From positions 1,349,501-1,413,500 of the forward strand of contig NZ_CP039268.1 of assembly GCF_009664085.1 (NCBI RefSeq): 64,000 nt of DNA. The letters run 5' to 3'. Below the pieces are notes generated by a model, which made no database searches, was not told the origin of the DNA, and worked only from the letters and a program-made list of their open reading frames with translations. The translations under genes and the position numbers were made by a program. Shown piece by piece: positions 36,015 to 47,046 of the stretch (the first letter of the stretch is position 1; the number at the start of each line of letters is the position of its first letter). The stretch comes from Thermochromatium tepidum ATCC 43061 (GTDB lineage: Bacteria > Pseudomonadota > Gammaproteobacteria > Chromatiales > Chromatiaceae).

Positions 36015-36914
36015 TCAGCTCATCCCTTGGCGTGGTGGATGCGCCCAGAAGTCATCGAGTGCCGCGACCGTTTCGGCGAGCCTCTCCCAGTGCGGCAGTC
36101 CTCGGTGTGGCTCCAGGGTCACGCGATGCCAGGTCGGATGACGCACGATGAAGCTCGGCAGGCGTTCGAAACCGATGTAAGGATCCTGATCGGCGATCAC
36201 CAGAACCGGGAGCTCCGTGAGCCGGTCGTAGAGTAGATCGATGGCGTCCGGCGTGAACAGACGCATGGCCAAAAAGGCCAGCGGCGCATGCGGCGCCCCT
36301 GGCTGGTGTGCCGTGGCCCAGGCATGATCGATCATCGCCTGCGGCACCGGGCCAACGAAGGAGCGATTGAGAAAGTGACGAATGCTCGGACGCGAGGCGA
36401 CCAGGCCGTAGAACCATTGACCGAGTTTGGGCCATTGCATCAGGGTTCCGAGGGGGCTTGAATTCGGCAGCGGACGCCCCCCGAACCCGGTCGGCGAGAT
36501 GAAGACCAGTGAGTTCAGATGCTCTGGGACCAGACGCGCAGCGCGCGCGGCGAACTCAGCGCTCAAGGACAGGGCGATCAGATCGACTGGTTCTACGACG
36601 ACCTGGGTCAGCAGATCGGCGATGGCTCGGGCGTAGAGCTCAGGCGAATAGCCCCCGGTCCGGCGTTCTGAGTGTCCGAACCCGGGTAGATCCAGGCTAT
36701 AGACCGGGCGCGAGAGGCGGTAGTGCTCAAACAGGGGTCGCATCTCGAAGCTGCTGGAGGCGGCATTGATGCTATGGATCAGCACCAGCGGACGGCCTGG
36801 ATGGATCCGCTCGGCATAATAGGCCAGGCGCCAGCCATCGCGGGTGATAAAATCGCGGCGGGGGGCGGCGATGGCCTCTGGTAGCGTCCGCTGCCCTGGT
36901 GGGCGGAGACTCAT
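36015..36914 (-). CDS. Alpha/beta hydrolase
   Basis: A 299-residue alpha/beta-hydrolase fold protein. The oxyanion region is LVLIHSINAASSSFEM (about residues 44-59) and YSLDLPGFGHSERR follows. The nucleophile elbow reads ALSLSAE, a degenerate GxSxG, at about residue 117. The acid is probably in VLVIADQDPYIGFE and the histidine in the PHRGLPHWE segment near 276. The ATG at 36914 has a strong AAGGAGGT upstream; the open frame to 36995 is not needed. Substrate unknown. Confidence 0.82.
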   Translation of the reverse strand: MSLRPPGQRTLPEAIAAPRRDFITRDGWRLAYYAERIHPGRPLVLIHSINAASSSFEMRPLFEHYRLSRPVYSLDLPGFGHSERRTGGYSPELYARAIADLLTQVVVEPVDLIALSLSAEFAARAARLVPEHLNSLVFISPTGFGGRPLPNSSPLGTLMQWPKLGQWFYGLVASRPSIRHFLNRSFVGPVPQAMIDHAWATAHQPGAPHAPLAFLAMRLFTPDAIDLLYDRLTELPVLVIADQDPYIGFERLPSFIVRHPTWHRVTLEPHRGLPHWERLAETVAALDDFWAHPPRQGMS

Positions 36915-37190
36915 CTGTGGGTACCTCCTTATGGAATGGCCGGCGGCGCCCTGACACAAGGACGCTCGACCCTCTTTAAGGGCGGATCGAGACATTGATA
37001 CGGTTATTCTAACCGCGCCCTGATCGAGACGTCATGAAGTTGTATGGATGCAAAGTCCGGGTGGCGGATGCTCACCTTCGGAATCGTCGAATCTCCTACC
37101 TGGGGCGCTCGGTTTGCCCTTGTCGCCAAGGGTGCCTAACCTGCTAGGCGAGCACCCTGGCGTATCGCAGATCAGGATCCTCTCACATAT

Positions 37191-38765
37191 ATGGCTCAGC
37201 TCCACTCAGAAGCACCGAGCGATTGGCGCCGGACGCTCGCCGGGCTGCGCGACCGGCGCGTGCTGGTGATGTTTCTGCTCGGTTTCTCGGCCGGGATCCC
37301 TTTGCTCTTGATCTTCTCCTCGCTGTCACTCTGGCTGCGCGAGGCCGGGATCGAGCGCGAGACCGTCACCTTCTTCAGCTGGGCGGCGCTGGGTTACTCG
37401 TTCAAGTTCGTCTGGGCGCCGTTGATCGATACCCTGCCCCTGCCCTGGCTAACGCGCCGGCTGGGTCGGCGACGCGCCTGGCTGCTGGTCTCGCAACTGG
37501 CAATCATCACGGCCATTGTCCTCATGGCGCTGATCGATCCGGCACGCGGCGGCTCCAGCCTCATCCAGATGGCGTTCGCTGCGGTGCTGCTTGGCTTCTC
37601 CTCGGCGACCCAGGACATCGTGATCGATGCCTATCGTATCGAGTCTGCCCCGCCCCGGCTCCAGGCGCTGTTGTCCTCGACCTATATCGCCGGTTACCGC
37701 ATCGCCATGGTGGCCTCTGGGGCAGGCGCCTTGTTTTTGGCCTCGACCTTCGGGTCGGAGCCTGGACATTACAGCTACAGCGCCTGGAGCACGACCTATC
37801 TGATCATGGCCGGCGCGATGCTGATCGGGGTACTCACCACCCTCACCACCTCTGAGCCTGAGAGCGAGCGTCCCCAGAGGCTCGCCCATGCGGTACCGGA
37901 CTCGCTGCGCCTAGTGTTGGTGTTTGCCGGTATGGCCTGCGCCTTCGGCGGCGGGTTTTTCGTGAGCGGTCCAGTGCTCGCTGATCTCAAACACTGGCTC
38001 GCCGCCGGTGTACTCGGGACCTTCCTGCTGGAGGCCCTGCACCTCGGCCTGGCCTTGGTGGGTGCGGCAGGCGTCGGCTGGCTGCTGGTCCGGTTGGGTG
38101 CGATCGACCCGGCTCTGGCGCGTCGCGTCTGGATCGAGCCGGTGCTCGATTTCTTCAGTCGCTATGGGCTCAGGACAGCGCTGCTGCTGCTGGCGCTCAT
38201 CGGTCTATACCGAATCTCGGACATCGTGCTTGGGGTCATCGCCAATGTCTTCTATCAGGATCTGGGCTTCACCAAGCCGCAGATCGCTACCGCGGTCAAG
38301 ACCTTCGGGGTCGTGGTCGGCATCGCTGGCGGAGTGCTCGGTGGATTACTGGCGAACCGCTATGGGGTGCCGAGGATCCTGATGCTGGGCGCCGTCTTGT
38401 CGGCTGGGACCAACCTGATCTTCGTGTCCCTGGCCCAGGTCGGGGCGGACCTGGTCCTGCTCTATCTCGCCGTGGGTTCGGACAACCTGGCGGCTGGATT
38501 GGCCAGCGCGGCCTTCGTCGCCTTCATGTCGAGCCTGACCAATGTCTCCTTCACCGCCGTGCAGTACGCCATCTTCAGCTCGCTCATGACGCTCTTGCCC
38601 AAGGTGCTCGGCGGCTATTCGGGTAGCATCGTCGATGGCATCGGCTATCCGGGCTTCTTTGTCTTCACTACCCTGATCGGGATCCCAGTGATTGCGCTGG
38701 TCTGGATCGCCGGACGGCGGCTTGAGCTCGCGAGGGGCGCGATGCGCGATGCCAGATCCGGGTGA
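37191..38765 (+). CDS. ampG: AmpG-like MFS permease
   Basis: A 524-residue permease of the AmpG family, which imports anhydromuropeptides for cell-wall recycling. About 13-14 hydrophobic segments are seen. The family motifs include LLGFSAGIPLLLIFSSLSLWLREAGI (from about residue 26), WAALGYSFKFVWAPLIDTLPLP and SSATQDIVIDAYRIE. It stands alone on the plus strand, with icd 38 bases downstream. Substrate assignment rests on the family only. Confidence 0.85.
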   Translation: MAQLHSEAPSDWRRTLAGLRDRRVLVMFLLGFSAGIPLLLIFSSLSLWLREAGIERETVTFFSWAALGYSFKFVWAPLIDTLPLPWLTRRLGRRRAWLLVSQLAIITAIVLMALIDPARGGSSLIQMAFAAVLLGFSSATQDIVIDAYRIESAPPRLQALLSSTYIAGYRIAMVASGAGALFLASTFGSEPGHYSYSAWSTTYLIMAGAMLIGVLTTLTTSEPESERPQRLAHAVPDSLRLVLVFAGMACAFGGGFFVSGPVLADLKHWLAAGVLGTFLLEALHLGLALVGAAGVGWLLVRLGAIDPALARRVWIEPVLDFFSRYGLRTALLLLALIGLYRISDIVLGVIANVFYQDLGFTKPQIATAVKTFGVVVGIAGGVLGGLLANRYGVPRILMLGAVLSAGTNLIFVSLAQVGADLVLLYLAVGSDNLAAGLASAAFVAFMSSLTNVSFTAVQYAIFSSLMTLLPKVLGGYSGSIVDGIGYPGFFVFTTLIGIPVIALVWIAGRRLELARGAMRDARSG

Positions 38766-38803
38766 TACCATAGCGAGTTTGCTAGCCAGAGAGGATAGAC
38801 CCG

Positions 38804-40060
<1,257 letters not shown>

Positions 40061-40106
40061 GGCGGCGGTTTCTTAGAGGGATTTTGCCGAGATTTCAAAC
40101 ATTCAA

Positions 40107-40202
40107 AGGGACAGGATGAACAGGATTTCGCAGGAAGAACATGATTTAAGTCATTGTTTTTTAACATGTTAATCTTAAAAATGCTGTAAATCCTGTCCAT
40201 TT
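40107..40202. repeat. Inverted repeat with ACAGGAT units downstream of icd
   Basis: GACAGGATGAACAGGATTT at about 40110-40128 is answered by AAATCCTGTCC at 40188-40198, giving an inverted repeat ACAGGATTT / AAATCCTGT around a ~59-base AT-rich middle. ACAGGAT occurs twice in the left arm. The form resembles a palindromic interspersed repeat I associate with other proteobacteria; here only one copy is visible. It may also end icd or cspD transcription. Confidence 0.5.
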
Positions 40203-40246
40203 GGGGATTTTTTGCGGGGCAGATCGTTATTTTAGAGAATGGCTTC

Positions 40247-40453
40247 TTACATGATGCGATGCACGTTGGCCGCGTGCAGTCCCTTCGGCCCCTCGCTCAG
40301 CTCGAACTCGACCTTCTGGCCCTCACGCAGGGTTTTGTAGCCCTCCATGTCGATCGCCGAGAAATGGACGAAGACATCCTCCTTAAGTCCATCCGGTTGG
40401 ACGAATCCATAGCCCTTTGCGTTGTTGAACCATTTGACGACGCCGGTAATCAT
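40247..40453 (-). CDS. cspD: Cold-shock-like protein CspD
   Basis: A 68-residue single CSD protein. Both nucleic-acid motifs are present: KGYGFVQP (RNP1-like) and DVFVHFSAI (RNP2-like). The ATG at 40453 has AGAGGAG upstream; the frame extends to 40477. The position next to clpS/clpA, divergently transcribed, matches E. coli cspD, an inhibitor of replication induced in stationary phase, so I use that name; a general CspA role is possible. Confidence 0.9.
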   Translation of the reverse strand: MITGVVKWFNNAKGYGFVQPDGLKEDVFVHFSAIDMEGYKTLREGQKVEFELSEGPKGLHAANVHRIM

Positions 40454-40712
40454 CTTATTCTCCTCTCTGGACTCCACACTTTAGGGTAATGGTTGGATCT
40501 CTGGCCGCCTCGGAGCGGCTTTTCGTTAGTGGATGGGCACGAGGCTGAAGCTGTACCCGCTCGGGTGGCCCTCTCGCACCCTGGGCAGACCGACCCGTCG
40601 GCGCTTGAATCCGACGAACGGCGCCCTGATTCGGTAGTATAGTGACTTGATTTCCATGGTCAAATGTGCATTGTTTTCTCCATCCATCAGCAGATCGATC
40701 CACCAAAGACCC

Positions 40713-41036
40713 ATGACTCACCATCATCCAGGCGAGGAGCGTGAAGCGGACCTGAGCGTGCAAGAGGCCCGTCCCAAATTGCGCCGACCGCCTTTATATA
40801 AAGTTCTGTTGCTGAACGATGACTACACCCCGATGGATTTCGTGGTGTTGGTTCTGGAGACCTTTTTTGGTATGAACCGGGAAAAGGCGACCCAGGTCAT
40901 GCTGCATGTGCACACACGGGGCGTTGGAGTCTGCGGAATCTTTACCAAAGACATCGCCGAAACCAAGGTGGCGCAGGTCAACGACTATGCGCGCGGTAAT
41001 CAGCATCCGCTGCTATGCACCATGGAAGAGGCCTGA
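40713..41036 (+). CDS. clpS: Clp protease adaptor ClpS
   Basis: A 107-residue adaptor that delivers N-degron substrates to ClpAP. The core [26 protein letters not shown] (about residues 29-54) contains the NDDYTPM substrate-pocket motif. [20 protein letters not shown] follows with the conserved histidine region. The ATG at 40713 was chosen over an upstream start at 40647 because the family starts shortly before the disordered N-terminal stretch. clpA follows after 61 bases. Confidence 0.96.
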   Translation: MTHHHPGEEREADLSVQEARPKLRRPPLYKVLLLNDDYTPMDFVVLVLETFFGMNREKATQVMLHVHTRGVGVCGIFTKDIAETKVAQVNDYARGNQHPLLCTMEEA

Positions 41037-41097
41037 ACCGCCGCCTCCACGACTGAACAGATCGCTTTATCGTTGAACCAACCCTTGGTAGAGGCCG

Positions 41098-43368
41098 ATG
41101 CTAAGCAAAGAACTTGAATTCGCGCTAAACCGGGCCTTCAAGGAGGCACGGGCCAAGCACCACGAATACATGACCGTAGAGCACATGCTGCTGTTACTGC
41201 TCGACAACCCGAGCGCCGCCAAGGTGTTGCGGGCCTGCGGCGCGGATTCGGAGCGGTTGCGCCGCGAAATCTCGGCCTTCATCGACGAGACCACGCCCCG
41301 CATCCCGCCCAACGAGGACCGCGATACCCAGCCGACGCTTGGCTTCCAACGCGTGCTCCAGCGCGCCGTCTTCCATGTCCAGTCCGCGGGCAAGAAGGAA
41401 GTGACAGGTGCCAATGTGCTGGTGGCACTGTTCAGCGAGCAAGACTCCCAGGCCGTTTATCTACTCAATCAGCAGGATGTGACCCGACTCGACGTGGTCA
41501 ACTACATCTCCCATGGCATCTCCAAGGTACCGGGCGAAAACCGGAATGAGGATGCCCATAGCGGCGGCGCCGAGCACGAAGATGCGCGTAGCGAGGAGAA
41601 GGACGGCACCAGCCCACTCGAAAGCTTTACCACCAACCTCAACGAGCTGGCGCGCCAGGGCCGGATCGATCCGCTGATCGGGCGTGGACCAGAGCTCGAG
41701 CGCACCATCCAGATCCTGTGCCGGCGCCGCAAGAACAACCCGTTGTTCGTCGGCGAGGCCGGCGTGGGCAAGACGGCGATCGCCGAGGGCTTGGCCAAAA
41801 AGATCGTCGATGGCGAGGTCCCCGAGGTCCTGAAGGGTGCCGTGATCTATGCCCTGGATCTCGGCGGTCTGGTGGCCGGAACCAAGTATCGCGGCGACTT
41901 CGAGAAACGGCTCAAGTCGGTGCTTGCCCAGCTCAAGCGTCAGCCGCACGCCATCCTCTTTATCGACGAGATCCATACCATCATCGGTGCCGGCTCGGCC
42001 TCGGGTGGGGTGATGGATGCCTCCAACCTGATCAAGCCGATGCTGGCCTCGGGCGATCTACGCTGTATCGGCTCGACCACTTATCAGGAATATCGCGGCA
42101 TCTTCGAGAAGGATCGCGCCCTAGCGCGGCGTTTCCAGAAGATCGATATCGATGAACCCTCGGTCGAGGAGACCATCGAGATCCTCAAGGGTCTGAAATC
42201 GCGCTTTGAGGAACATCATCAGGTCAGCTACACCCAGCCGGCGTTGCGCGCGGCGGCCGAACTCTCGGCGCGTCACATCAACGACCGCCATCTGCCCGAC
42301 AAGGCGATCGACGTCATCGACGAGGCCGGCGCCCATGTGCAGCTCATGCACCCAGCCAAACGTAAGAAGCGTATCGATGTCGCTGACGTTGAGGCGATCG
42401 TGGCCAAGATCGCGCGGATCCCCCCCAAGCGGGTGTCGGCCTCGGATGCCGAGTCGCTCAAGAATCTCGACCGCGATCTCAAGATGGTGGTCTATGGCCA
42501 GGATGCGGCCATCGACGCCTTGACCTCGGCGATCCGTATGAACCGCTCAGGGCTCGGTCACCAAGAGAAACCGATCGGCTCCTTCTTGTTCGCCGGGCCT
42601 ACCGGTGTCGGCAAGACCGAGGTCACGCGCCAGCTCGCGCGCATCCTGGGCATGGAGCTGCTGCGCTTCGACATGTCGGAGTATATGGAGCGGCACACGG
42701 TCTCGCGCCTGATCGGCGCCCCACCCGGCTATGTCGGCTTCGATCAGGGCGGGCTCTTGACCGAGCAGATCAACAAGCATCCGCATGCGGTGCTCCTGCT
42801 CGACGAGATCGAGAAGGCGCATCCCGATGTTTTCAACCTGCTCCTACAGGTGATGGATCACGGCACCCTGACCGACAACAACGGACGCAAGGCCGATTTC
42901 CGCAACGTGGTGCTGGTGATGACGACCAATGCCGGCGCCGAGGAGACCTCGCGCCGTTCGATCGGATTCACCGAACAGGATCACTCGACCGACGGCCTGG
43001 AGGCGCTCAAGCGCTATTTCACGCCCGAGTTCCGTAACCGACTAGATGCCATCGTGCAATTCGCGCCATTGAGTGAGGAGACCATCCTCCATGTGGTCGA
43101 CAAGTTCATCTTCGAGCTGGAGCAGCAACTCGAAGAGAAGAAGGTCAGTCTGACCGTCGATCAAGAGGCGCGCCGCTGGCTGGCCGACACCGGCTATGAC
43201 CCCAAGATGGGGGCGCGACCCATGGCGCGGGTCATCCAGCAGCATATCAAGAAGCCTCTAGCCAATGAGCTGCTGTTCGGCGAGCTGGTGAGCGGCGGCT
43301 CGGTGCGGGTCTTCATCCGGGACGGGCAGGTCGCCTTCGAGATCAATGGCGAGGTGCGCGCACTTTGA
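41098..43368 (+). CDS. clpA: ATP-dependent Clp protease ATPase subunit ClpA
   Basis: A 756-residue AAA+ unfoldase with an N domain (residues 1-145, ELEFALNRAFKEAR and HEYMTVEHMLLLLL) and two ATPase modules. The first Walker A GEAGVGKTA is near residue 217 and the second GPTGVGKTE near 501. Walker B segments are AILFIDEIHTIIGAG and VLLLDEIEKAHPDV. The pore loop KYRGDFEKR lies in module 1. No ClpB-type middle domain is present. It is transcribed with clpS. Confidence 0.97.
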   Translation: MLSKELEFALNRAFKEARAKHHEYMTVEHMLLLLLDNPSAAKVLRACGADSERLRREISAFIDETTPRIPPNEDRDTQPTLGFQRVLQRAVFHVQSAGKKEVTGANVLVALFSEQDSQAVYLLNQQDVTRLDVVNYISHGISKVPGENRNEDAHSGGAEHEDARSEEKDGTSPLESFTTNLNELARQGRIDPLIGRGPELERTIQILCRRRKNNPLFVGEAGVGKTAIAEGLAKKIVDGEVPEVLKGAVIYALDLGGLVAGTKYRGDFEKRLKSVLAQLKRQPHAILFIDEIHTIIGAGSASGGVMDASNLIKPMLASGDLRCIGSTTYQEYRGIFEKDRALARRFQKIDIDEPSVEETIEILKGLKSRFEEHHQVSYTQPALRAAAELSARHINDRHLPDKAIDVIDEAGAHVQLMHPAKRKKRIDVADVEAIVAKIARIPPKRVSASDAESLKNLDRDLKMVVYGQDAAIDALTSAIRMNRSGLGHQEKPIGSFLFAGPTGVGKTEVTRQLARILGMELLRFDMSEYMERHTVSRLIGAPPGYVGFDQGGLLTEQINKHPHAVLLLDEIEKAHPDVFNLLLQVMDHGTLTDNNGRKADFRNVVLVMTTNAGAEETSRRSIGFTEQDHSTDGLEALKRYFTPEFRNRLDAIVQFAPLSEETILHVVDKFIFELEQQLEEKKVSLTVDQEARRWLADTGYDPKMGARPMARVIQQHIKKPLANELLFGELVSGGSVRVFIRDGQVAFEINGEVRAL

Positions 43369-43408
43369 GCCGCCTTGCATGCGCAAGGATCCAGGAGGCG
43401 CCCTGGGG

Positions 43409-45073
43409 TCAGTAGCCTAGCAGCGGCTCCTCGACCCCAGTCGGGGTATTCTGATCGACCCAGGGATGGACGTTGAAGCCGGCCGTCTCGATCATGGCAT
43501 CCCGGCCCTCGATGAAGCTCTGTTCCTGGACGATCACCCGATAGGCCTTGTTGAGCTGCATGGCGCGCCCGGGCGAGGCATAGAGCAGGACGCTGATGTC
43601 TTCACGCAACCGTTCGAGCATCTCGGGCCTGAGCTCGCCGTTGGCGTTGAAGAAACGCTCGCGCACCTCGCGGTTCTGGCGGAACTCGTCGCCCGCGCCA
43701 TTGGCCGCGAGATAGAAGGCATATTCCGGCTCACCATCGCGCCGCTGCGGCTCGGGCAGACCCTTAAGTCCCCTCTGGCTCCAGTGATGCCAGCCGCGCT
43801 GGAAGCCGTCGGCCCCAAGGCGGCGCGGAAAGGCGAAGCTCGAATCCGTGGTCGCACCCAGCCCGCCGTGGCAGCCGACACAGAAGGCCAGTTCCTCATA
43901 GCTCTGCGGGCGCAACTGCCCCTCGGCATCCTCGATCAGTCCCGAATAGACCCAGCCCTGGTCATTGCTGACCCCAGACTCGATGTTGCCCCGAAAGACC
44001 CGTACCCGATCGGGGAAGTCGTGCCTCTCCTTGAACTCGGCGGCCTGGCGGCTGTCGAGTTCGGCATAGCTCATCCAATAACGTTTCTTGGCATGGCGCA
44101 CCTCTTTCATGCGCGCGGCAAGCTGGTTGTCGCCTGAGTCATCGACATCGATATAGCGCACCGTATGCAGGAACTCGGTGCCCTCCGGATAGAGCCCGGC
44201 GGCCAGATGAACCCGCCCGGCGCGTTGTTCCGCAAGCGCCTGGCCGACGTACCACATCTGGCGTCCCTCGCGTGGCGCCCAGTCGTAGCGCACCCACTCG
44301 GCAGTGCCGAGGCGGCCATTGCGATCGAGATCGACCCCACCGAGCCTGATCTCGTCCACCGGCTCGATCGGGATGTCGCGCCGGCGGATCAGGGACTCGA
44401 TGATGGCCAGATTGGTCTTGTAGACAGTGCGGTCGAATTCACCGGCCAGATTGCGTCGGAAAGGCTCGTCCAATCGGATCAGCACATCATCGGTCGAACC
44501 ATTGGTCGGCCAGAAGGTGCCGACAAAGGGGTAATAGCCGAAGGCACGCCAGCCGGTCGGCCGACCCTCCGGATCGAGATCGAAGCCCTCGTCGTCGAAG
44601 CGGAAATAGGCATCTGGGATATAACCGTCCCAGCGGCCGTTGTCATCGTAGTCCCAGTCTTTCGGTAGTTCGGCCAGGCGCTGGGCGGGGATGATGCGGC
44701 CCTCGGCATCCAGATAGTTGCTCTGACGGATGTAGGCGCGCATCTCATCATCGCTGATCGCGGCCATCGCCGCACGCCGATCCTTGTAGAGATTCTTCCA
44801 GGGATTCTCTTCGGCCGGCGCCGGAAAGCTGAAGGTCAGTTGCAGGTCCTGGTCGTTGAGATAGTTGGGTGGCTGCGATTGGGTGTGACAGGCATAACAG
44901 GGATTGTGGACCCGACCCTGGCCGTCGATCGTCTTGGTGTAGCACTGGGAGACGATGTGGGGCGTTTCGTTCTTGAGGATCCGCTCATCGAGCCCGGCGC
45001 TCGGGGCGGAATCGGCCCAGGACAGACCGAGCAGGATGGACAGCATGGCGGGAAAGCAGGAGGGACATGACAT
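43409..45073 (-). CDS. Exported di-haem protein with EF-hand-like loops
   Basis: A 554-residue protein I cannot assign to a named enzyme. A hydrophobic N terminus ends near WADSAPSAG (residue ~26), suggesting export. Two c-type haem sites are visible: CYACH at 59-63 and CVGCH at 398-402. A perfect EF-hand loop lies at 248-259 (D248, D250, N252, G253, L255, E259), and imperfect D-x-D-x-[NS]-G loops at 141-152 and 309-315. The centre is rich in aromatic and acidic residues. The first in-frame start after a stop is the ATG at 45073, without a clear ribosome binding site; an ATG at 45046 is possible. It follows the PhoX-like gene after 137 bases. Confidence 0.8.
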   Translation of the reverse strand: MSCPSCFPAMLSILLGLSWADSAPSAGLDERILKNETPHIVSQCYTKTIDGQGRVHNPCYACHTQSQPPNYLNDQDLQLTFSFPAPAEENPWKNLYKDRRAAMAAISDDEMRAYIRQSNYLDAEGRIIPAQRLAELPKDWDYDDNGRWDGYIPDAYFRFDDEGFDLDPEGRPTGWRAFGYYPFVGTFWPTNGSTDDVLIRLDEPFRRNLAGEFDRTVYKTNLAIIESLIRRRDIPIEPVDEIRLGGVDLDRNGRLGTAEWVRYDWAPREGRQMWYVGQALAEQRAGRVHLAAGLYPEGTEFLHTVRYIDVDDSGDNQLAARMKEVRHAKKRYWMSYAELDSRQAAEFKERHDFPDRVRVFRGNIESGVSNDQGWVYSGLIEDAEGQLRPQSYEELAFCVGCHGGLGATTDSSFAFPRRLGADGFQRGWHHWSQRGLKGLPEPQRRDGEPEYAFYLAANGAGDEFRQNREVRERFFNANGELRPEMLERLREDISVLLYASPGRAMQLNKAYRVIVQEQSFIEGRDAMIETAGFNVHPWVDQNTPTGVEEPLLGY

Positions 45074-45139
45074 GGCAGAGGTACCGATTGACGCGAACGG
45101 CCTTCATCCATCGAGGCAGAGGGCGAAAGCCCCCCTCCT

Positions 45140-45172
45140 CGCCTCGGACCGGCACGCGACCGATCCGAGGCG
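45140..45172. other. Stem-loop between the PhoX-like and di-haem genes
   Basis: CGCCTCGGA (45140-45148) and TCCGAGGCG (45164-45172) form a perfect 9-base-pair stem around a 15-base loop that can pair further. There is no T tract, so RNA processing or differential expression of the two genes is as likely as termination. Confidence 0.55.
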
Positions 45173-45210
45173 ACCTGGGGAAGCCCCCCGACTTCAAATG
45201 CGAGCGGAGC

Positions 45211-47046
45211 TCACTTGTTCATGGCCGGGAAGACGAAGTAACCGGTGTAGCCCATGAGCTGCCCGGGTTCTTCGAGCTTGTCGGAATCCGACTCGCCATA
45301 GGGATGCTGGACGACCGACATCAGGTAGGCAAAGCCATTGATGTTGGGATAGAAGTAGGGTGAGGTGGTCTCAGAACCATAGGGTGTGGTCTGGATCCGG
45401 GTGAGCTGGCCTGAGGTCAGGTTGTACGCCCAGATCATGTCATTCTGATGGCCGGCCCCCGTGTCCTCGCCAATGAGGAGGGTATCATAGCCCGGCATAT
45501 AGGTGATGTTGTCCGGGTTGGCAATGCCATTGAGATCGCACTTGTTGACCCCGTCATAGTCGGGCGACTCGGCACTGGCGCCATAATCCATGGTCAGCGG
45601 TTTGCCAGCGACGACCTGGAACATGTCCACGGCGGTGAAGTTCCCATCCAAGTGCAGCCCATAGACCGCGCCGCAGACATTGGCCTGACTCAGCCGGATG
45701 TGGTTTGGGCCACCGAGGTCATACTTGTCATAGGTTCCTTGGGCTCGACCGGCGCGGCTGTAGTCGAGCATGCCGCGATCGACCTCGGACATCGCCAGAT
45801 AGAGTCGATTGCGATCCGGGTCATAGGTGATGCCCTCCATCTTGCGGAACTCGGTTGTGCCGCCCTGCATCGCCGCCCAACGGCGTGTCTCCAGGCGCGA
45901 GGCGATGTTTTCATCCATCCAGTTGATGTTGCCGTCCTGGTTGATGTCACGCAGCCTGAGACACTGATGACTACCGTCGTCATGCCCGGCGTTGATCGAG
46001 GTAAAGCCCTCAGGACAGCTCGGCTTGGCACCCTTGACCGCCGCGACCGGTTTGGCCTCGTCGAAGATGTCGGCGAAGCGATAGCGCTCGATCCAATCGC
46101 GGACCTCGTCGTTCGTGGTCCAACCGAGATAGACCCAGTTGAGCTTGGCCAGACCGGAACCTCGCGCATCCTTTTGATTCCACTGGGCGACCCAGAGCGC
46201 GCCCGCGCTCAGATCGCCTGGCCGGCTGGCGACGAAGCGGTAGAGACCGACGTTGGTCCCATCATCGGACAGATAGACGGTCTTGCCATCGGGCATCACA
46301 TAACCGAGCTCGAGCGCGATGCGGCCCATGGCATAGTGCTTCTCGACCCGGACCGAGTCGAAGTTGTCGACTCGGACCTCGATCGGCCAGCCATAGTTAT
46401 AGGGGTTCATCACCGCCCCAGCCTCCGCCGGCGTGGCATCAAAATAGGCCGCCATGGCGGCGTTGTAGTCGCTGATGGTGCCATCGCGCCACTGCTTGGC
46501 GTCCGGCTCATATTCTTCTGAACCCAGATGAGTGCCCCAGGGGGTGACGCTGCCGGCACAATGGACCCAGCCGCCCTTCAGAGACGAGAAATCGAGCGGG
46601 CGGGTGCGCAGCGCGGTCAGGTGTCCGTTGTTCGGATCCTGGGCAAGCTCGGTCAGATACATAGCACCCGGGCGCGACTCGAAGTGCGAGACCATGTAGA
46701 GCTTTCCATCGCTACCGTGCAGCAGCGAGGAGAAATCGTTGTCGTTGGAGATATAGGGCGAGCCGTCTTCGGCGAACAGCGGCTGGCCGTGGATGTCATA
46801 GAGCTGACCGAAACGGAATCCGTTCGGATCCAAGGCGCCGGTCTGGCCGGAACGCAGGATGAGGTTGTAGCCGAGATTGACCGTCACCCCATCGACGACC
46901 GCCTGGGGCGAGGTCAGGATCGCGCGCTTCTCGGCGTCCGTATGTGGGATCGGTGCCTCGCTAAAACTGATGGTGCCGGCAAAAGCCGATGCACCGCATC
47001 CAAACGCTAGAATCGTCGCTACCGTCTGTTTAACTAAAGACTCCAT
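45211..47046 (-). CDS. PhoX/DUF839-type exported protein with calcium loop
   Basis: A 611-residue DUF839 (PhoX-like) beta-propeller protein. A Sec-type signal peptide (MESLVKQTVATILAFGCGASAFAG) is seen without the twin arginines usual in PhoX. Family motifs are HCAGSVTPWGTHLGSEEYEPD (162-182), LSDDGTNVGLYRFVAS (259-274) and MEGITYDPDRNRLYLAMSEVD (403-423). An inserted EF-hand-like loop, D367-N369-D371-G372-I374-D378, lies in a segment with two cysteines. Alkaline phosphatase activity is plausible but not proven: the family also has non-phosphatase members. The ATG at 47046 has GGAG 6 bases upstream; a GTG at 47058 is the alternative. Confidence 0.82.
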   Translation of the reverse strand: MESLVKQTVATILAFGCGASAFAGTISFSEAPIPHTDAEKRAILTSPQAVVDGVTVNLGYNLILRSGQTGALDPNGFRFGQLYDIHGQPLFAEDGSPYISNDNDFSSLLHGSDGKLYMVSHFESRPGAMYLTELAQDPNNGHLTALRTRPLDFSSLKGGWVHCAGSVTPWGTHLGSEEYEPDAKQWRDGTISDYNAAMAAYFDATPAEAGAVMNPYNYGWPIEVRVDNFDSVRVEKHYAMGRIALELGYVMPDGKTVYLSDDGTNVGLYRFVASRPGDLSAGALWVAQWNQKDARGSGLAKLNWVYLGWTTNDEVRDWIERYRFADIFDEAKPVAAVKGAKPSCPEGFTSINAGHDDGSHQCLRLRDINQDGNINWMDENIASRLETRRWAAMQGGTTEFRKMEGITYDPDRNRLYLAMSEVDRGMLDYSRAGRAQGTYDKYDLGGPNHIRLSQANVCGAVYGLHLDGNFTAVDMFQVVAGKPLTMDYGASAESPDYDGVNKCDLNGIANPDNITYMPGYDTLLIGEDTGAGHQNDMIWAYNLTSGQLTRIQTTPYGSETTSPYFYPNINGFAYLMSVVQHPYGESDSDKLEEPGQLMGYTGYFVFPAMNK

